DNA from: DASPKM01 sp963817075
Lineage (GTDB): Bacteria > Bacteroidota > Bacteroidia > Chitinophagales > Chitinophagaceae
Reading direction: 5' to 3'
Length of the DNA stretch: 64,000 bases
Assembly: GCA_963817075.1 (NCBI GenBank)
Contig: CAWFMT010000003.1
Coordinates: forward strand, 1,178,001-1,242,000
In this document: positions 27,040 to 35,470 of the stretch, one piece after another
How the letters are laid out: every line of letters begins with the position of its first letter
How positions within the stretch are numbered: the first letter of the stretch is position 1
Translations under genes and position numbers: made by a program
The notes under the pieces: generated by a model
What the model was told of the DNA's origin: nothing
Seen by the model: only the letters and a program-made list of their open reading frames with translations
Database searches by the model: none

Positions 27040-27047
27040 AAATATAG
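27040..27047 (-). promoter_or_regulatory. Possible -7 element (TATATTTG) of the RRM gene
   Basis: On the reverse strand TATATTTG matches TAnnTTTG exactly, about 130 bases before the RRM start. No TTG lies at 17-23 bases, so the call is weak. The intervening leader (26911-27039) has no gene. Confidence 0.35.
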
Positions 27048-27143
27048 TTTATAATTATGGGAATTAAGGAATATGTTTTGAAAAAATCATTGTTAATAAA
27101 AAGGATACAAGGCTCAGCCCGTTGGAAATATTTTCTCTTTAAA

Positions 27144-28994
27144 TCAATTCACACGTACAAATTCCGGCCGTTTAAGAAACTGCCTGTTATATTTAAACCT
27201 GATATTGGTATTAACCTCGATTCTCCAATATTCATTATTGAGATTTTTCTGAGGAAAATAATAGCCTTTGAACTCGATTGTGCCAAAGATCAAGCTTTCA
27301 TTCCTTGTCCGGATGCCTCCGCCAATGCTCGAATACAATTTTTTTTGCATTTTAGTCATCGTCATATCCTCATAGAAATGAAAAAGCGAGGCATTTCCAA
27401 ATACAAATGGGGCAATCCTAAAAAGTAAGATTGACCATGGACTAAAAAATACAGTTTCTGCTTTGGCAGTAATCCGTAGGTCGCCTCCTATGTTTTTGTT
27501 CCTGAACCCAGGCAATCCAAATTCACTCTCCAGCATAAGTGGCTCGTTCAGGAGGCTGTGGAATTGCCGGCCAAATCCTGCACTCGCAAAAATCCTTTTC
27601 TTCCATCGTGATTTGATCCCGTATAGTCTGCTGAAATAATCAATATTCGCAAGTACATCAGCATCCTCAGGTTTTCCACTATGAAAAAAGCTTCCGATCC
27701 TGGCTGTATAACTGAAATACGTTTCATTATTCGTGAAATAGTATCGTTGAAAATCTAAACCTACATAAGGGCGTTCCCGGTTGTTCTTCCTCGTCCATCC
27801 TCCTGTAAGCGAAATATCGATCCCTTCAGGCAAATCTTCATTTCTTCCGAAACCATAGATGTATTGAGTCTTATAAAAATTCTGTTTGAAAATAGAGGCG
27901 GATGCAAGTACGGCCGTGAGATCAGCATATTGATAAAAGTATTGCTCATGATACTTTTGGGGCTTTTCAGAAAAAGCCTGCTCAATTATTCTGACGCTCA
28001 AAAGCCTTCTTAAACGATCATCTTCATTCCTTCCCGCGATCTTATCCGCACTCATGTTCCATCCAATCCATCCGTCCAGGATCTTATACTTATACCTGAA
28101 ATCGAAATTGTACAGCGAATCATTGACGTACATATTCTTGGTTGAATGAAGGGCAGTTTCTACTGAATAGGTCCATCGCATATATTGATTAACGAGTGGA
28201 CGCAAAAATCTTAAATAAACCACGCTCTCTTCTTCATTGCCGCTACTATATGACTTCTTAAAATTTTGGTAACCGATATGTGCATCTATAAAAGATTTGG
28301 AAATATTTCTCTTTATATATTCCACCCCAAAGCCAAATGGATATTTCCTGTCATAGTCGTAAAGAGTTTGAACCTGGATCCTATCGCCCCAGCCAAAAGC
28401 ATTATCCTCCTTTACTGTGAGTGAAGCACTTTTGGTGTTATGCATCCTCACTCCACCCCCAATCGATAGAACATCTTTTGTGTAAATGAAAACATCAACA
28501 GAATCTTTACTCCCACGTACTGCACGAACAGTAATTCTGGCATCTTGTAAATAGGGAAGATCCCTGAGGTGTCGTTCATTATCTCCCATTAAATAAGGTG
28601 AAAGCTTTTGGTTCTCCTCGAAGAAAAGATTGTCGCGGATTACATAATTGCGGGTCTTATGGTGAAAATTGTTTGCTAACCGTGTGAGCCTATTACTTGT
28701 GCGCTTGGATGTATCCCCGATGGGCACCCCAAAGTCAAGCCCCAGAATTATTATGCGTCGGATTATTCTTCCCCGGAATGGCTGAAATGGTTCATCTGTT
28801 CTTTGTACTCCATGCATCGTCACCGGCTCTGCCGAATCAGCCAGAAGATTGCCTGCTAACTGACCAATTATTCCTTTCTGTTTTAATAAAAAGCTGTCTA
28901 TCCCCTGCCGTTTGGTGGTGTCATTCTGGGCATATACCCGCCCAGCCAAAGCCGGAATTAGTAAAAAAGCAATAAACAACCTGCTACACGCCAT
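27144..28994 (-). CDS. Outer-membrane beta-barrel protein, BamA/TamA-like
   Basis: This 616-residue protein starts MACSRLFIAFLLIPALAGRVYA, a signal peptide. The longer open frame upstream runs through a family A repeat and is rejected. Residues about 60-165 look like a POTRA domain, with an IRRIIILGLDFG strand, helices around YVIRDNLFFEENQ and RHLRDLPYLQDARITVRAV. The rest is a barrel of alternating aromatic strands separated by turns (GFGVEYIKRN, IDAHIGYQNFK) ending in NRQFLKRPEFVRVN. This fits the Omp85-like surface-antigen type common in Bacteroidota, possibly for outer-membrane protein or lipid export. It ends without a typical terminal aromatic residue. Confidence 0.75.
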   Translation of the reverse strand: MACSRLFIAFLLIPALAGRVYAQNDTTKRQGIDSFLLKQKGIIGQLAGNLLADSAEPVTMHGVQRTDEPFQPFRGRIIRRIIILGLDFGVPIGDTSKRTSNRLTRLANNFHHKTRNYVIRDNLFFEENQKLSPYLMGDNERHLRDLPYLQDARITVRAVRGSKDSVDVFIYTKDVLSIGGGVRMHNTKSASLTVKEDNAFGWGDRIQVQTLYDYDRKYPFGFGVEYIKRNISKSFIDAHIGYQNFKKSYSSGNEEESVVYLRFLRPLVNQYMRWTYSVETALHSTKNMYVNDSLYNFDFRYKYKILDGWIGWNMSADKIAGRNEDDRLRRLLSVRIIEQAFSEKPQKYHEQYFYQYADLTAVLASASIFKQNFYKTQYIYGFGRNEDLPEGIDISLTGGWTRKNNRERPYVGLDFQRYYFTNNETYFSYTARIGSFFHSGKPEDADVLANIDYFSRLYGIKSRWKKRIFASAGFGRQFHSLLNEPLMLESEFGLPGFRNKNIGGDLRITAKAETVFFSPWSILLFRIAPFVFGNASLFHFYEDMTMTKMQKKLYSSIGGGIRTRNESLIFGTIEFKGYYFPQKNLNNEYWRIEVNTNIRFKYNRQFLKRPEFVRVN

Positions 28995-29061
28995 CCTGAT
29001 ATGATTTACTGGAAAGAACCACCATCTGCTTCTATGCAAAAGGAATACCCGTAAGGAAATA

Positions 29062-29140
29062 TTAACCGCCAGGAAACAAAGACGCAAGGATGCGCCAGTG
29101 CTCTTTGCGAAACTTCGCGTCCTTGCGCCTTGGCGGTTAA
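29062..29140. repeat. Family A palindromic repeat, complete
   Basis: TTAACCGCCAGGAAACAAAG opens and CTTGCGCCTTGGCGGTTAAG closes it. It sits between the start of the barrel gene and the terminator of the DsbA-like gene. Confidence 0.85.
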
Positions 29141-29150
29141 GCTTCTTATT

Positions 29151-29181
29151 ACCAAAAAAAACCCCGCTATAATGCGGGGTT
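29151..29181 (-). terminator. Rho-independent terminator of the DsbA-like gene
   Basis: On the reverse strand ACCCCGCATTATAGCGGGGT is followed by TTTTTTT. It lies 21 bases beyond the stop codon of the DsbA-like gene. Confidence 0.92.
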
Positions 29182-29201
29182 CAAGATTATGAGAAAATTG
29201 C

Positions 29202-29771
29202 CTAAGCTCTCTTCTTTTCTTCCTTTTTGATCTTCCTTGGTTTAAGTAATTCTTCAATGGCTTTTTTTAAACCGTCTTGAGTTGGTTTACCTTCAAACTT
29301 CTCACCATTTAGGAAAACTGCTGGTACGTCCCTGACACCCTTTTCCAATCCTTCGAGCAGGTCTGCTCTAACTTCCCAGCTGTAAGTTGAATTCACCAGC
29401 GTTTCAAGGAATTTCTTATTGGTGACCCCTGCCTCTTTTGCATACTCCTTCAATGTAATAGTTCCCAATCCCCTTTTCTTTTCAAAAAGGATCTGGTGCA
29501 ATTCCCAAAACTTACCCTCCTGAGCAGCTCCAACAGCCGCTTCTGCAGCTTTCTGGGCTTTCTGGTGGATTTGGGTCAATGGAAAATGACGATAATTATA
29601 CCGAAGCTTACCATTAAAGATCTCCATCAATTGGTTGATCACCTGGTTTGCTTTTGCGGTAGCCTCACTCTCATAATCCCCAAACAATACAATAGAGACA
29701 GGCGCCTGTTTCTCACCCCTCCAGATAGACTTCTGTGGAATAATCTCAATTGCCTGATTTTTTGGTGGCAT
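29202..29771 (-). CDS. DsbA-family thioredoxin-fold protein lacking the CxxC motif
   Basis: This 189-residue protein has the DsbA/DSBA oxidoreductase fold: first strand APVSIVLFGDYES, then LRYNYRHFPLTQIHQKAQKA, GKFWELHQILFEKKRG and the cis-Pro strand VRDVPAVFLNGEKFEG. At the place where homologues have a Cys-x-x-Cys just after the Asp-Tyr-Glu/Phe-Glu word, this protein reads ESEATA; I see no cysteine at all in it. It therefore cannot act as a dithiol oxidoreductase and may be a glutathione-binding-like or chaperone relative. No signal peptide: the start MPPKNQAIEI gives a cytoplasmic protein. The tail is highly basic (PRKIKKEEKKRA). It is adjacent to clpB on the same strand. Confidence 0.82.
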   Translation of the reverse strand: MPPKNQAIEIIPQKSIWRGEKQAPVSIVLFGDYESEATAKANQVINQLMEIFNGKLRYNYRHFPLTQIHQKAQKAAEAAVGAAQEGKFWELHQILFEKKRGLGTITLKEYAKEAGVTNKKFLETLVNSTYSWEVRADLLEGLEKGVRDVPAVFLNGEKFEGKPTQDGLKKAIEELLKPRKIKKEEKKRA

Positions 29772-29859
29772 AATTAATCTCCCTTCTTTATAATTAAAAA
29801 AAATCAACTGCTTCTGAAGCATTGAGCATCAAGCAATTGATTCGAATATGATTACAATA

Positions 29860-32508
29860 CTAGTGTATCGCCTCCTCTACTTGCCCGGTGGGAACAGATT
29901 GGGAAGATGGATCATTCCGAAAGACCACAACTCCATCAAACACATCTACCAACACTTGTTTTGATTTATCAATATCTCCTGCCAGGATCCTTTTTGATAA
30001 CTGGTTTACGATCTCCTTTTGTATCAACCTCTTCAATGGTCTTGCCCCGTATTGTGGATCAAATCCATTCTCTGCTAAAAAGTCCACAAGATAATTGGTA
30101 AATTCCAGTTGGATGCCATTTTGTGCAACCAATTTTTTAAGCCCATTCAGCTGAATTGATATGATTGCCCGGATTTCCTTCTTCATCAAAGGCTGGAATA
30201 GTATGATCTCATCAATCCTATTCAAAAATTCGGGGCGGATAGTCTCTCTTAAATGCTCCATTACCTCATTCCTGGTTCTCTCAACTACCTGTTCCTTATT
30301 GGCTTCTGTAACATTTTCAAAGTTTGCCTGGATTATAGTGCTTCCAATGTTGCTGGTCATTATTATGATGGTATTCTTGAAATTGACCACCCTGCCCTTA
30401 TTATCAGTTAATCGACCATCATCCAGCACCTGAAGCAAAACATTCCATACATCAGGATGGGCCTTTTCGATTTCATCCAAAAGCACCACCTGGTAAGGTT
30501 TACGCCTCACCGCTTCAGTCAGTTGCCCTCCTTCATCATAGCCAACATACCCTGGAGGAGCCCCAACCAGTCTGCTCACTGTATGCTTTTCCTGGTATTC
30601 ACTCATGTCAATCCTAGTCATCATGTGATCATCATCAAACAGATATTCCGCCAAGGCTTTGGCTAACTCCGTTTTACCTACCCCTGTGGTTCCGAGAAAT
30701 ATGAAAGATCCAATAGGCCTTTTAGGATCCTGGAGGCCCGCCCTACTGCGTCGGATTGCATCCGCTACTGCTGTGATTGCTTCGTCCTGGCCAATCACAC
30801 GATTGTGAAGTTCTTCTTCCAGATTCAGCAATTTCTCGCGTTCCCCCTGTAACATCTTACTTACCGGAATTCCTGTCGCCTTTGCAACACTCTCAGCGAT
30901 ATCTTCTGCGTCCACCTCCTCTTTCAATAATCGCTTGCCATGCTCATGTTGCTCTTTAAGTTGATCCGTCAGATTTACTAATTCCTTCTCGCGCTCTTTG
31001 ATCTTACCATACCTGATCTCAGCAACCTTTCCGTAATCCCCTTCGCGTTCTGCCCGTTCTGCCTCCAATTTGAGATTTTCAATCTCAGCCTTTACATTCT
31101 GTATTTTATCAACGAGTTCCTTTTCCTGTTTCCATTTTGCTTTCAATGTGTCCCGCTCAACAGAAAGGTTTGCGATCGCTGTATTGAGTTCCTTCAATTT
31201 CGGTTCATCATTCTCTCTTTTGATTGCCTCGCGTTCTATCTCCAATTGCCTGATGCGTCTTTCCAATTCATCAAGTTCTTCAGGCATGGAATTCATTTCC
31301 AAACGTAGCTTGGCGGCACTTTCATCAATCAGGTCTATCGCCTTATCAGGAAGAAACCGGTCTGTTATGTATCGATGAGATAATTGAACAGCAGCAATGA
31401 TTGCTTCATCCTTAATCCTCACATGATGATGTGTTTCATATCGCTCCTTTAAACCTCTAAGGATGGATATTGCATCTTCAATATTTGGCTCATTAATCAA
31501 TACTTTCTGAAATCTGCGTTCAAGTGCTTTATCCTTTTCGAAATATTTCTGATACTCACTCAAGGTTGTTGCACCCACAGCTCTCAGTTCTCCTCTGGCC
31601 AATGCCGGCTTGAGAATATTAGCTGCATCCATAGCACCCTCTCCTCCACCGGCTCCGACCAATGTATGGATCTCATCAATGAACAGGATGATCTCTCCTT
31701 CACTGGTGGTTACCTCTTTGATGACTGCTTTAAGTCTCTCTTCAAATTCGCCTTTGTATTTTGCACCAGCAATCAACTGTCCCATATCCAGGGCATAAAT
31801 AATTTTGGATCTCAGATTTTCAGGAACATCGCTATTCACGATCCGGTGCGCAAGTCCTTCTGCAATGGCAGTCTTTCCTACCCCAGGCTCACCAACAAGA
31901 ATTGGGTTATTTTTTGATCGGCGGGAAAGTATATGGAGGGTTCTGCGGATCTCTTCATCCCTCCCAATTACAGGATCAAGCTTTCCCTGTCTTGCCATTT
32001 CATTCAGGTTCCTGGCGTATTTGCTCAGTGAATTATGTTGCGTTTCCTGCGTTTGTGATTTAACCGTATCACCCTTCCTCAATTCCTGAATTGCTGTTGT
32101 CAATCCTTTTTCAGTTAAGCCAGCATCTTTCAGAAGTTTTGCGGTATTATCAGAACCTTGTAGAATTGCTACCAATAAATGTTCAGGAGTTACGAATTCA
32201 TCATCAAATTTCTTTAGAATTGAACCCGCTCTTAAAACAGCATTGTTTGCATCCCTGCCAATTGCCTGCGCTGGCTCTCCCCCTTGCACTTTGGGAAGCG
32301 ATTTGATACTTTCCTCAAGTTTGGTTTCAACAAAGTTGGGATTGACATTATTTTTCTTCAACAGGAAGTCAATAGGAGAATCCTCATCCTCCAGCAATGC
32401 TTTCAGAATATGCTCAGTCTCAATATTTGGATTCTGGTTATTGAAAGCGATCTGTTGTGCCTTGGCGATCGCTTCCTGTGCCTTGATGGTGAAATTATTT
32501 AAGTTCAT
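29860..32508 (-). CDS. clpB: Chaperone ClpB (Hsp100 disaggregase)
   Basis: This 882-residue cytoplasmic AAA+ hexamer extracts proteins from aggregates together with DnaK. The N-domain (1-145) is followed by the first ATPase domain with Walker A GEPGVGKT (206-213) and Walker B ILFIDEIHTL. A long coiled-coil middle domain (about 400-530) and a second ATPase domain follow, with GTTGVGKTELAKALAEYLFD, VVLLDEIEKAHPDVW and the arginine-finger region. Length and order are normal. It is read in the same direction as the DsbA-like gene, with an 88-base gap. No CIRCE or other heat-shock operator was recognised. Confidence 0.97.
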   Translation of the reverse strand: MNLNNFTIKAQEAIAKAQQIAFNNQNPNIETEHILKALLEDEDSPIDFLLKKNNVNPNFVETKLEESIKSLPKVQGGEPAQAIGRDANNAVLRAGSILKKFDDEFVTPEHLLVAILQGSDNTAKLLKDAGLTEKGLTTAIQELRKGDTVKSQTQETQHNSLSKYARNLNEMARQGKLDPVIGRDEEIRRTLHILSRRSKNNPILVGEPGVGKTAIAEGLAHRIVNSDVPENLRSKIIYALDMGQLIAGAKYKGEFEERLKAVIKEVTTSEGEIILFIDEIHTLVGAGGGEGAMDAANILKPALARGELRAVGATTLSEYQKYFEKDKALERRFQKVLINEPNIEDAISILRGLKERYETHHHVRIKDEAIIAAVQLSHRYITDRFLPDKAIDLIDESAAKLRLEMNSMPEELDELERRIRQLEIEREAIKRENDEPKLKELNTAIANLSVERDTLKAKWKQEKELVDKIQNVKAEIENLKLEAERAEREGDYGKVAEIRYGKIKEREKELVNLTDQLKEQHEHGKRLLKEEVDAEDIAESVAKATGIPVSKMLQGEREKLLNLEEELHNRVIGQDEAITAVADAIRRSRAGLQDPKRPIGSFIFLGTTGVGKTELAKALAEYLFDDDHMMTRIDMSEYQEKHTVSRLVGAPPGYVGYDEGGQLTEAVRRKPYQVVLLDEIEKAHPDVWNVLLQVLDDGRLTDNKGRVVNFKNTIIIMTSNIGSTIIQANFENVTEANKEQVVERTRNEVMEHLRETIRPEFLNRIDEIILFQPLMKKEIRAIISIQLNGLKKLVAQNGIQLEFTNYLVDFLAENGFDPQYGARPLKRLIQKEIVNQLSKRILAGDIDKSKQVLVDVFDGVVVFRNDPSSQSVPTGQVEEAIH

Positions 32509-32660
32509 ATTGTATATTGTTCAAGTTAAGATTCAAGCATAAGTCGTTTTCTTTAACACGCCATTTAAATTTAACTATCCATCTTTACGACTTTGCCCAT
32601 CGTCTACAATGTGTTGGTTATAATACACAAATGATAATCCAAGCTAAAAACCCGGCATTT

Positions 32661-33716
32661 ATGGCATCATTCAGGCAGATTCTCAGTCGCTATTGCAGCC
32701 TGAGTTTGTTTCTTCTGTTATTCTTACAGTCCGCTTCAGCTCAGAAAAATTATCCTGAAATAGACAGGGCATTTAAGATGAATCAGCAAGCATTAGGCCG
32801 GGATGCTGTCATGCTCATCTATAAGAATGGAAAAATCGTTTATGAGAGCACGTTGGGCGATCTTACAACAAGCAGTCAGGAGAGAATTGCCTCTGCAAGC
32901 AAATGGCTTACTGCTGCACTTGTAATGACGTTTGTTGATGAAGGTAAACTTTCATTGGATGACACTGTCGGGAAATATCTTCCCATTTTCACAAAATACC
33001 GAAAGGGAAACATACGGATAAAACACCTTCTTTCACATACAGCTGGATTGGAACAGGAGCCTGTGAAATTGCTTACACTTATAAACCGCAATAATAAATA
33101 CAACACATTGGAAGAAGAGGTGAACGATTTTGCGAAAAAGAAGGATGTTGTTGCACAGCCAGGCACTGAATTCAGATATGGAAGTACCGGTTTGAATATC
33201 GCTGCACATGTTGTTGAAACGATCAGTGGAAAAGGGTTTGAGCAATTGTTCCAGGAAAGAATTGCCAGGCCATTAGGTATGGGAGCCACCACATTTGCAA
33301 AAAATCTTGAAGTACCTAATCCATCAGGTGGCGCTTTTTCAACTGCTTCAGACTATCTCAATTTCCAGATCATGTTTTTGAACAAAGGGATCTTCAGAGG
33401 AAAGCGTGTATTGAGTAAGGCTTCAGTAGAAAAAATGATGGAGGCTGCTTCCGCAGGAACAACAATAAAATATTCTCCGGGTGCTGCAGAAGGATTTGAT
33501 TATGGTTACGGTTTGTGGATCCAGGAAAAAGATAAAGATGGAAAGACTATTGCAGTAAGCAGCCCGGGTTTGTTTGGAACCTGGCCGTTTGTTGACTATT
33601 GCCGAAACTATACCTGCATCATCTTTACTAAGAATCTCCTAACTGAAAAGAAAAAGGATATCTATCTCGCCATTAAGAAAGTGGTTGATCTTAGTTTCCC
33701 TGCTACATGTAACTAA
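32661..33716 (+). CDS. Serine hydrolase, class C beta-lactamase family
   Basis: This 351-residue protein begins MASFRQILSRYCSLSLF, a signal peptide ending QSASA; the open frame extends 48 codons upstream without a better start. The nucleophile motif SxxK is S78-A-S-K81. The region FRYGSTGLN around Y173 takes the place of the YxN motif, though the third position is Ser rather than Asn. IKHLLSHTAGL is a typical family helix. The protein is periplasmic or secreted and may be a D-aminopeptidase, esterase or penicillin-binding-like enzyme. The beta-lactamase activity itself is unproven. An A-prime repeat follows its stop. Confidence 0.88.
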   Translation: MASFRQILSRYCSLSLFLLLFLQSASAQKNYPEIDRAFKMNQQALGRDAVMLIYKNGKIVYESTLGDLTTSSQERIASASKWLTAALVMTFVDEGKLSLDDTVGKYLPIFTKYRKGNIRIKHLLSHTAGLEQEPVKLLTLINRNNKYNTLEEEVNDFAKKKDVVAQPGTEFRYGSTGLNIAAHVVETISGKGFEQLFQERIARPLGMGATTFAKNLEVPNPSGGAFSTASDYLNFQIMFLNKGIFRGKRVLSKASVEKMMEAASAGTTIKYSPGAAEGFDYGYGLWIQEKDKDGKTIAVSSPGLFGTWPFVDYCRNYTCIIFTKNLLTEKKKDIYLAIKKVVDLSFPATCN

Positions 33717-33724
33717 GAACAAGG

Positions 33725-33808
33725 TTTACCGCCGAGAATAAGAGAAGCAGAGGTATGATGGAGTTTGCCTCTGCGCAACTCATTTTCTCTTGTTCTCTGC
33801 GGTGAATT
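33725..33808. repeat. A-prime palindromic repeat, complete
   Basis: The left arm is TTTACCGCCGAGAATAAGAG and the right arm TTCTCTTGTTCTCTGCGGTGAA, so this is a full copy of the A-prime variant. It begins 8 bases after the serine hydrolase stop. Confidence 0.8.
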
Positions 33809-33837
33809 TCTAATAGATTTTAATTAAAACTGAACTT

Positions 33838-34182
33838 ATGTATGAACACAAACGCCAAAGACTTGCACCTAAGCCTGTTTTCTACCGTCGCTTGCTTTAC
33901 AATTTCCTGGTAGGTTGTTTTATTCTTTTGATAAGCCTGGTCATTGGAGTTGTTGGATATCATTACACAGCTCCTGCCGGCTGGTTAGATTCCTTTCACA
34001 ATGCATCAATGATCCTGAGTGGAATGGGACCTGTTATAACAGATATCCAGAGGCCCTGGGGCAAAGTATTTTCTGCCCTCTATGCACTATTCAGCGGAAT
34101 AGTATTTATTGGCACAATTGGAATCATACTTGCTCCTGCAATTCATCGCTTTTTTCACCGGCTTCATATGGAAGAGAAATAG
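33838..34182 (+). CDS. Two-helix ion-channel-like membrane protein with degenerate filter
   Basis: This 114-residue protein has the 2TM-plus-pore-loop layout of potassium channels (Ion_trans_2). Helix 1 spans about 22-44 (LLYNFLVGCFILLISLVIGVVGY). A pore-loop-like amphipathic stretch follows (WLDSFHNASMILSGMGPV, about 49-66). Helix 2 spans about 78-103 (FSALYALFSGIVFIGTIGIILAPA) and ends in a basic tail. The family filter TVGYGD is replaced by LSGMGPV, so potassium selectivity is unlikely. It may be a degenerate channel or a structural relative. Gene context gives no partner. Confidence 0.7.
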   Translation: MYEHKRQRLAPKPVFYRRLLYNFLVGCFILLISLVIGVVGYHYTAPAGWLDSFHNASMILSGMGPVITDIQRPWGKVFSALYALFSGIVFIGTIGIILAPAIHRFFHRLHMEEK

Positions 34183-34185
34183 TTG

Positions 34186-34217
34186 CACAACTGTAAAATC
34201 TTGATGAATTATTTTTG
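34186..34217 (+). promoter_or_regulatory. Possible promoter of queG
   Basis: TATTTTTG at 34210-34217 matches the -7 consensus, and a TTG lies 24 bases upstream (34183-34185), one base over the usual spacing. The start codon is about 17 bases further on. Confidence 0.4.
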
Positions 34218-34234
34218 TACAAGATAGAGGATCA

Positions 34235-35164
34235 ATGAAGGCAATTGAGAGACATACCAGTTTAATAAAAGAAGAATCCCTGCGACTTGGATTTGACCAT
34301 TGCAGCATTGCAAAAGCCGAATACCTGGATGAGGACGCGCGTAGACTTGAGTCATGGTTGCAGAATGGATTTCAGGGTCAGATGCAATACATGGAAAACC
34401 ATTTTGATTTGCGAATTGATCCCACAAAACTTGTCCCTGGCGCGCGATCTGTAATTACACTTCTCTTAAACTACTTTCCATCTCAGAAACAAAATGTTAC
34501 CAGCCCAAAAATTTCCAAATATGCTTATGGTGAAGACTACCATGAACTGATCCGTGGCAAACTCAAGCAACTCCTGAATTTCATGAAGGATAGGATCGGA
34601 GAAGTTAACGGTCGTGGTTTTGTGGATTCAGCTCCTGTACTTGAAAGAAGCTGGGCTGTGAAAAGTGGACTTGGGTGGGTTGGCAAAAATGGAAATCTAA
34701 TAAACCGGAATAATGGTTCTTTTTTTTTCATAGCAACCCTGATAACTGATATCGAATTGATTTATGATGATGCTTTTGCTAAGGATTATTGCGGCAGTTG
34801 CAGAAAATGCATTGATGCCTGCCCAACTGATGCAATCATGGAGGATAAGGTGGTTAATGGGAGTAAATGCATTTCATATTTCACGATTGAGCTTAAAGAA
34901 ATGCTCATTCCCGAAGATCAAAGCGGCAAATTCAATAACTGGATGTTTGGTTGTGATGTTTGCCAGGATGTCTGTCCATGGAATCGATTCAGCAAGCCAA
35001 CCAAAGAAACTGGCTTTGCACCCATACCGGAAGTCCTGAATTTTTCCAATGCAGAATGGGAAGCGCTGACTGAAGAATCATTCAAAACCATCTTCAGCAA
35101 TTCACCATTGAAAAGAAGCAAGTTCAGTGGGATTAAGCGAAATCTCAATTTCCTTAACCGCTAA
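34235..35164 (+). CDS. queG: Epoxyqueuosine reductase QueG
   Basis: This 309-residue cytoplasmic iron-sulfur and cobalamin enzyme reduces epoxyqueuosine to queuosine in tRNA. The catalytic Asp is D131 in DSAPVLERS. The first cluster uses C186, C189, C192 and C196 (YCGSCRKCIDACPTDAI). A second set is C240, C243 and C247 (GCDVCQDVCPWN), with C212 nearby. The family GLGWVGKNGNLI segment is present. The last residues, LNR and the stop codon, are supplied by the left end of a palindromic repeat (see findings). It stands alone, which is normal for this gene. Confidence 0.95.
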   Translation: MKAIERHTSLIKEESLRLGFDHCSIAKAEYLDEDARRLESWLQNGFQGQMQYMENHFDLRIDPTKLVPGARSVITLLLNYFPSQKQNVTSPKISKYAYGEDYHELIRGKLKQLLNFMKDRIGEVNGRGFVDSAPVLERSWAVKSGLGWVGKNGNLINRNNGSFFFIATLITDIELIYDDAFAKDYCGSCRKCIDACPTDAIMEDKVVNGSKCISYFTIELKEMLIPEDQSGKFNNWMFGCDVCQDVCPWNRFSKPTKETGFAPIPEVLNFSNAEWEALTEESFKTIFSNSPLKRSKFSGIKRNLNFLNR

Positions 35165-35340
35165 AGTTCTCATTCCCTCACCCCAACCCTCTCCACGAAG
35201 TGGAGAGGGAGCAGATTATTTTCCTACCCTCTCTGCAAAGCGGAGAGGGTGGATCGCGAAGCGATCCGGGTGAGGTCAGTGCGCAAGGTTTCGCAAGGAT
35301 CACTGGCGAAACTTCTAGCCCTGGCGCCTTTGCGGTTAGG
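35153..35340. repeat. Composite: family A left end, family B element, family A right half
   Basis: TTAACCGCTAAAG (35153-35166) is a family A left end overlapping the queG stop codon. Family B occupies about 35175-35275: CCTCACCCC start, CTCTCCACGAAGTGGAGAG hairpin, CTCTGCAAAGCGGAGAG hairpin, GATCGCGAAGCGATC hairpin, GGGTGAGG end. A family A right half (35281-35340, ending CCTTTGCGGTTAGG) follows. The simplest reading is that B entered a family A copy. Confidence 0.8.
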
Positions 35341-35344
35341 TTTC

Positions 35345-35465
35345 AAAAACCAAAAAAACAATAACCAAAGAAAGAAAATCAAATATCAATTTTCAATTAA
35401 TTGGTAATTGATTATTAGCTTTTTATTATTTGTAATTTGTGAATTGGTTCTTGGTTCTTATTTCT
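35345..35465. repeat. AT-rich low-complexity tract after composite repeat
   Basis: Words such as AACCAAAGAAAG, CAAATATCAATTTT, GTAATTTGTGAATTGG and TTCTTGGTTCTT resemble those at 37530-37648, which also follow a B + A composite. No gene is present. Confidence 0.6.
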
Positions 35466-35470
35466 ACTAT

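Noticed and set aside
27057..27428. Forward frame of 123 codons
   Set aside because: Mostly antisense to the barrel gene and without a recognisable protein.
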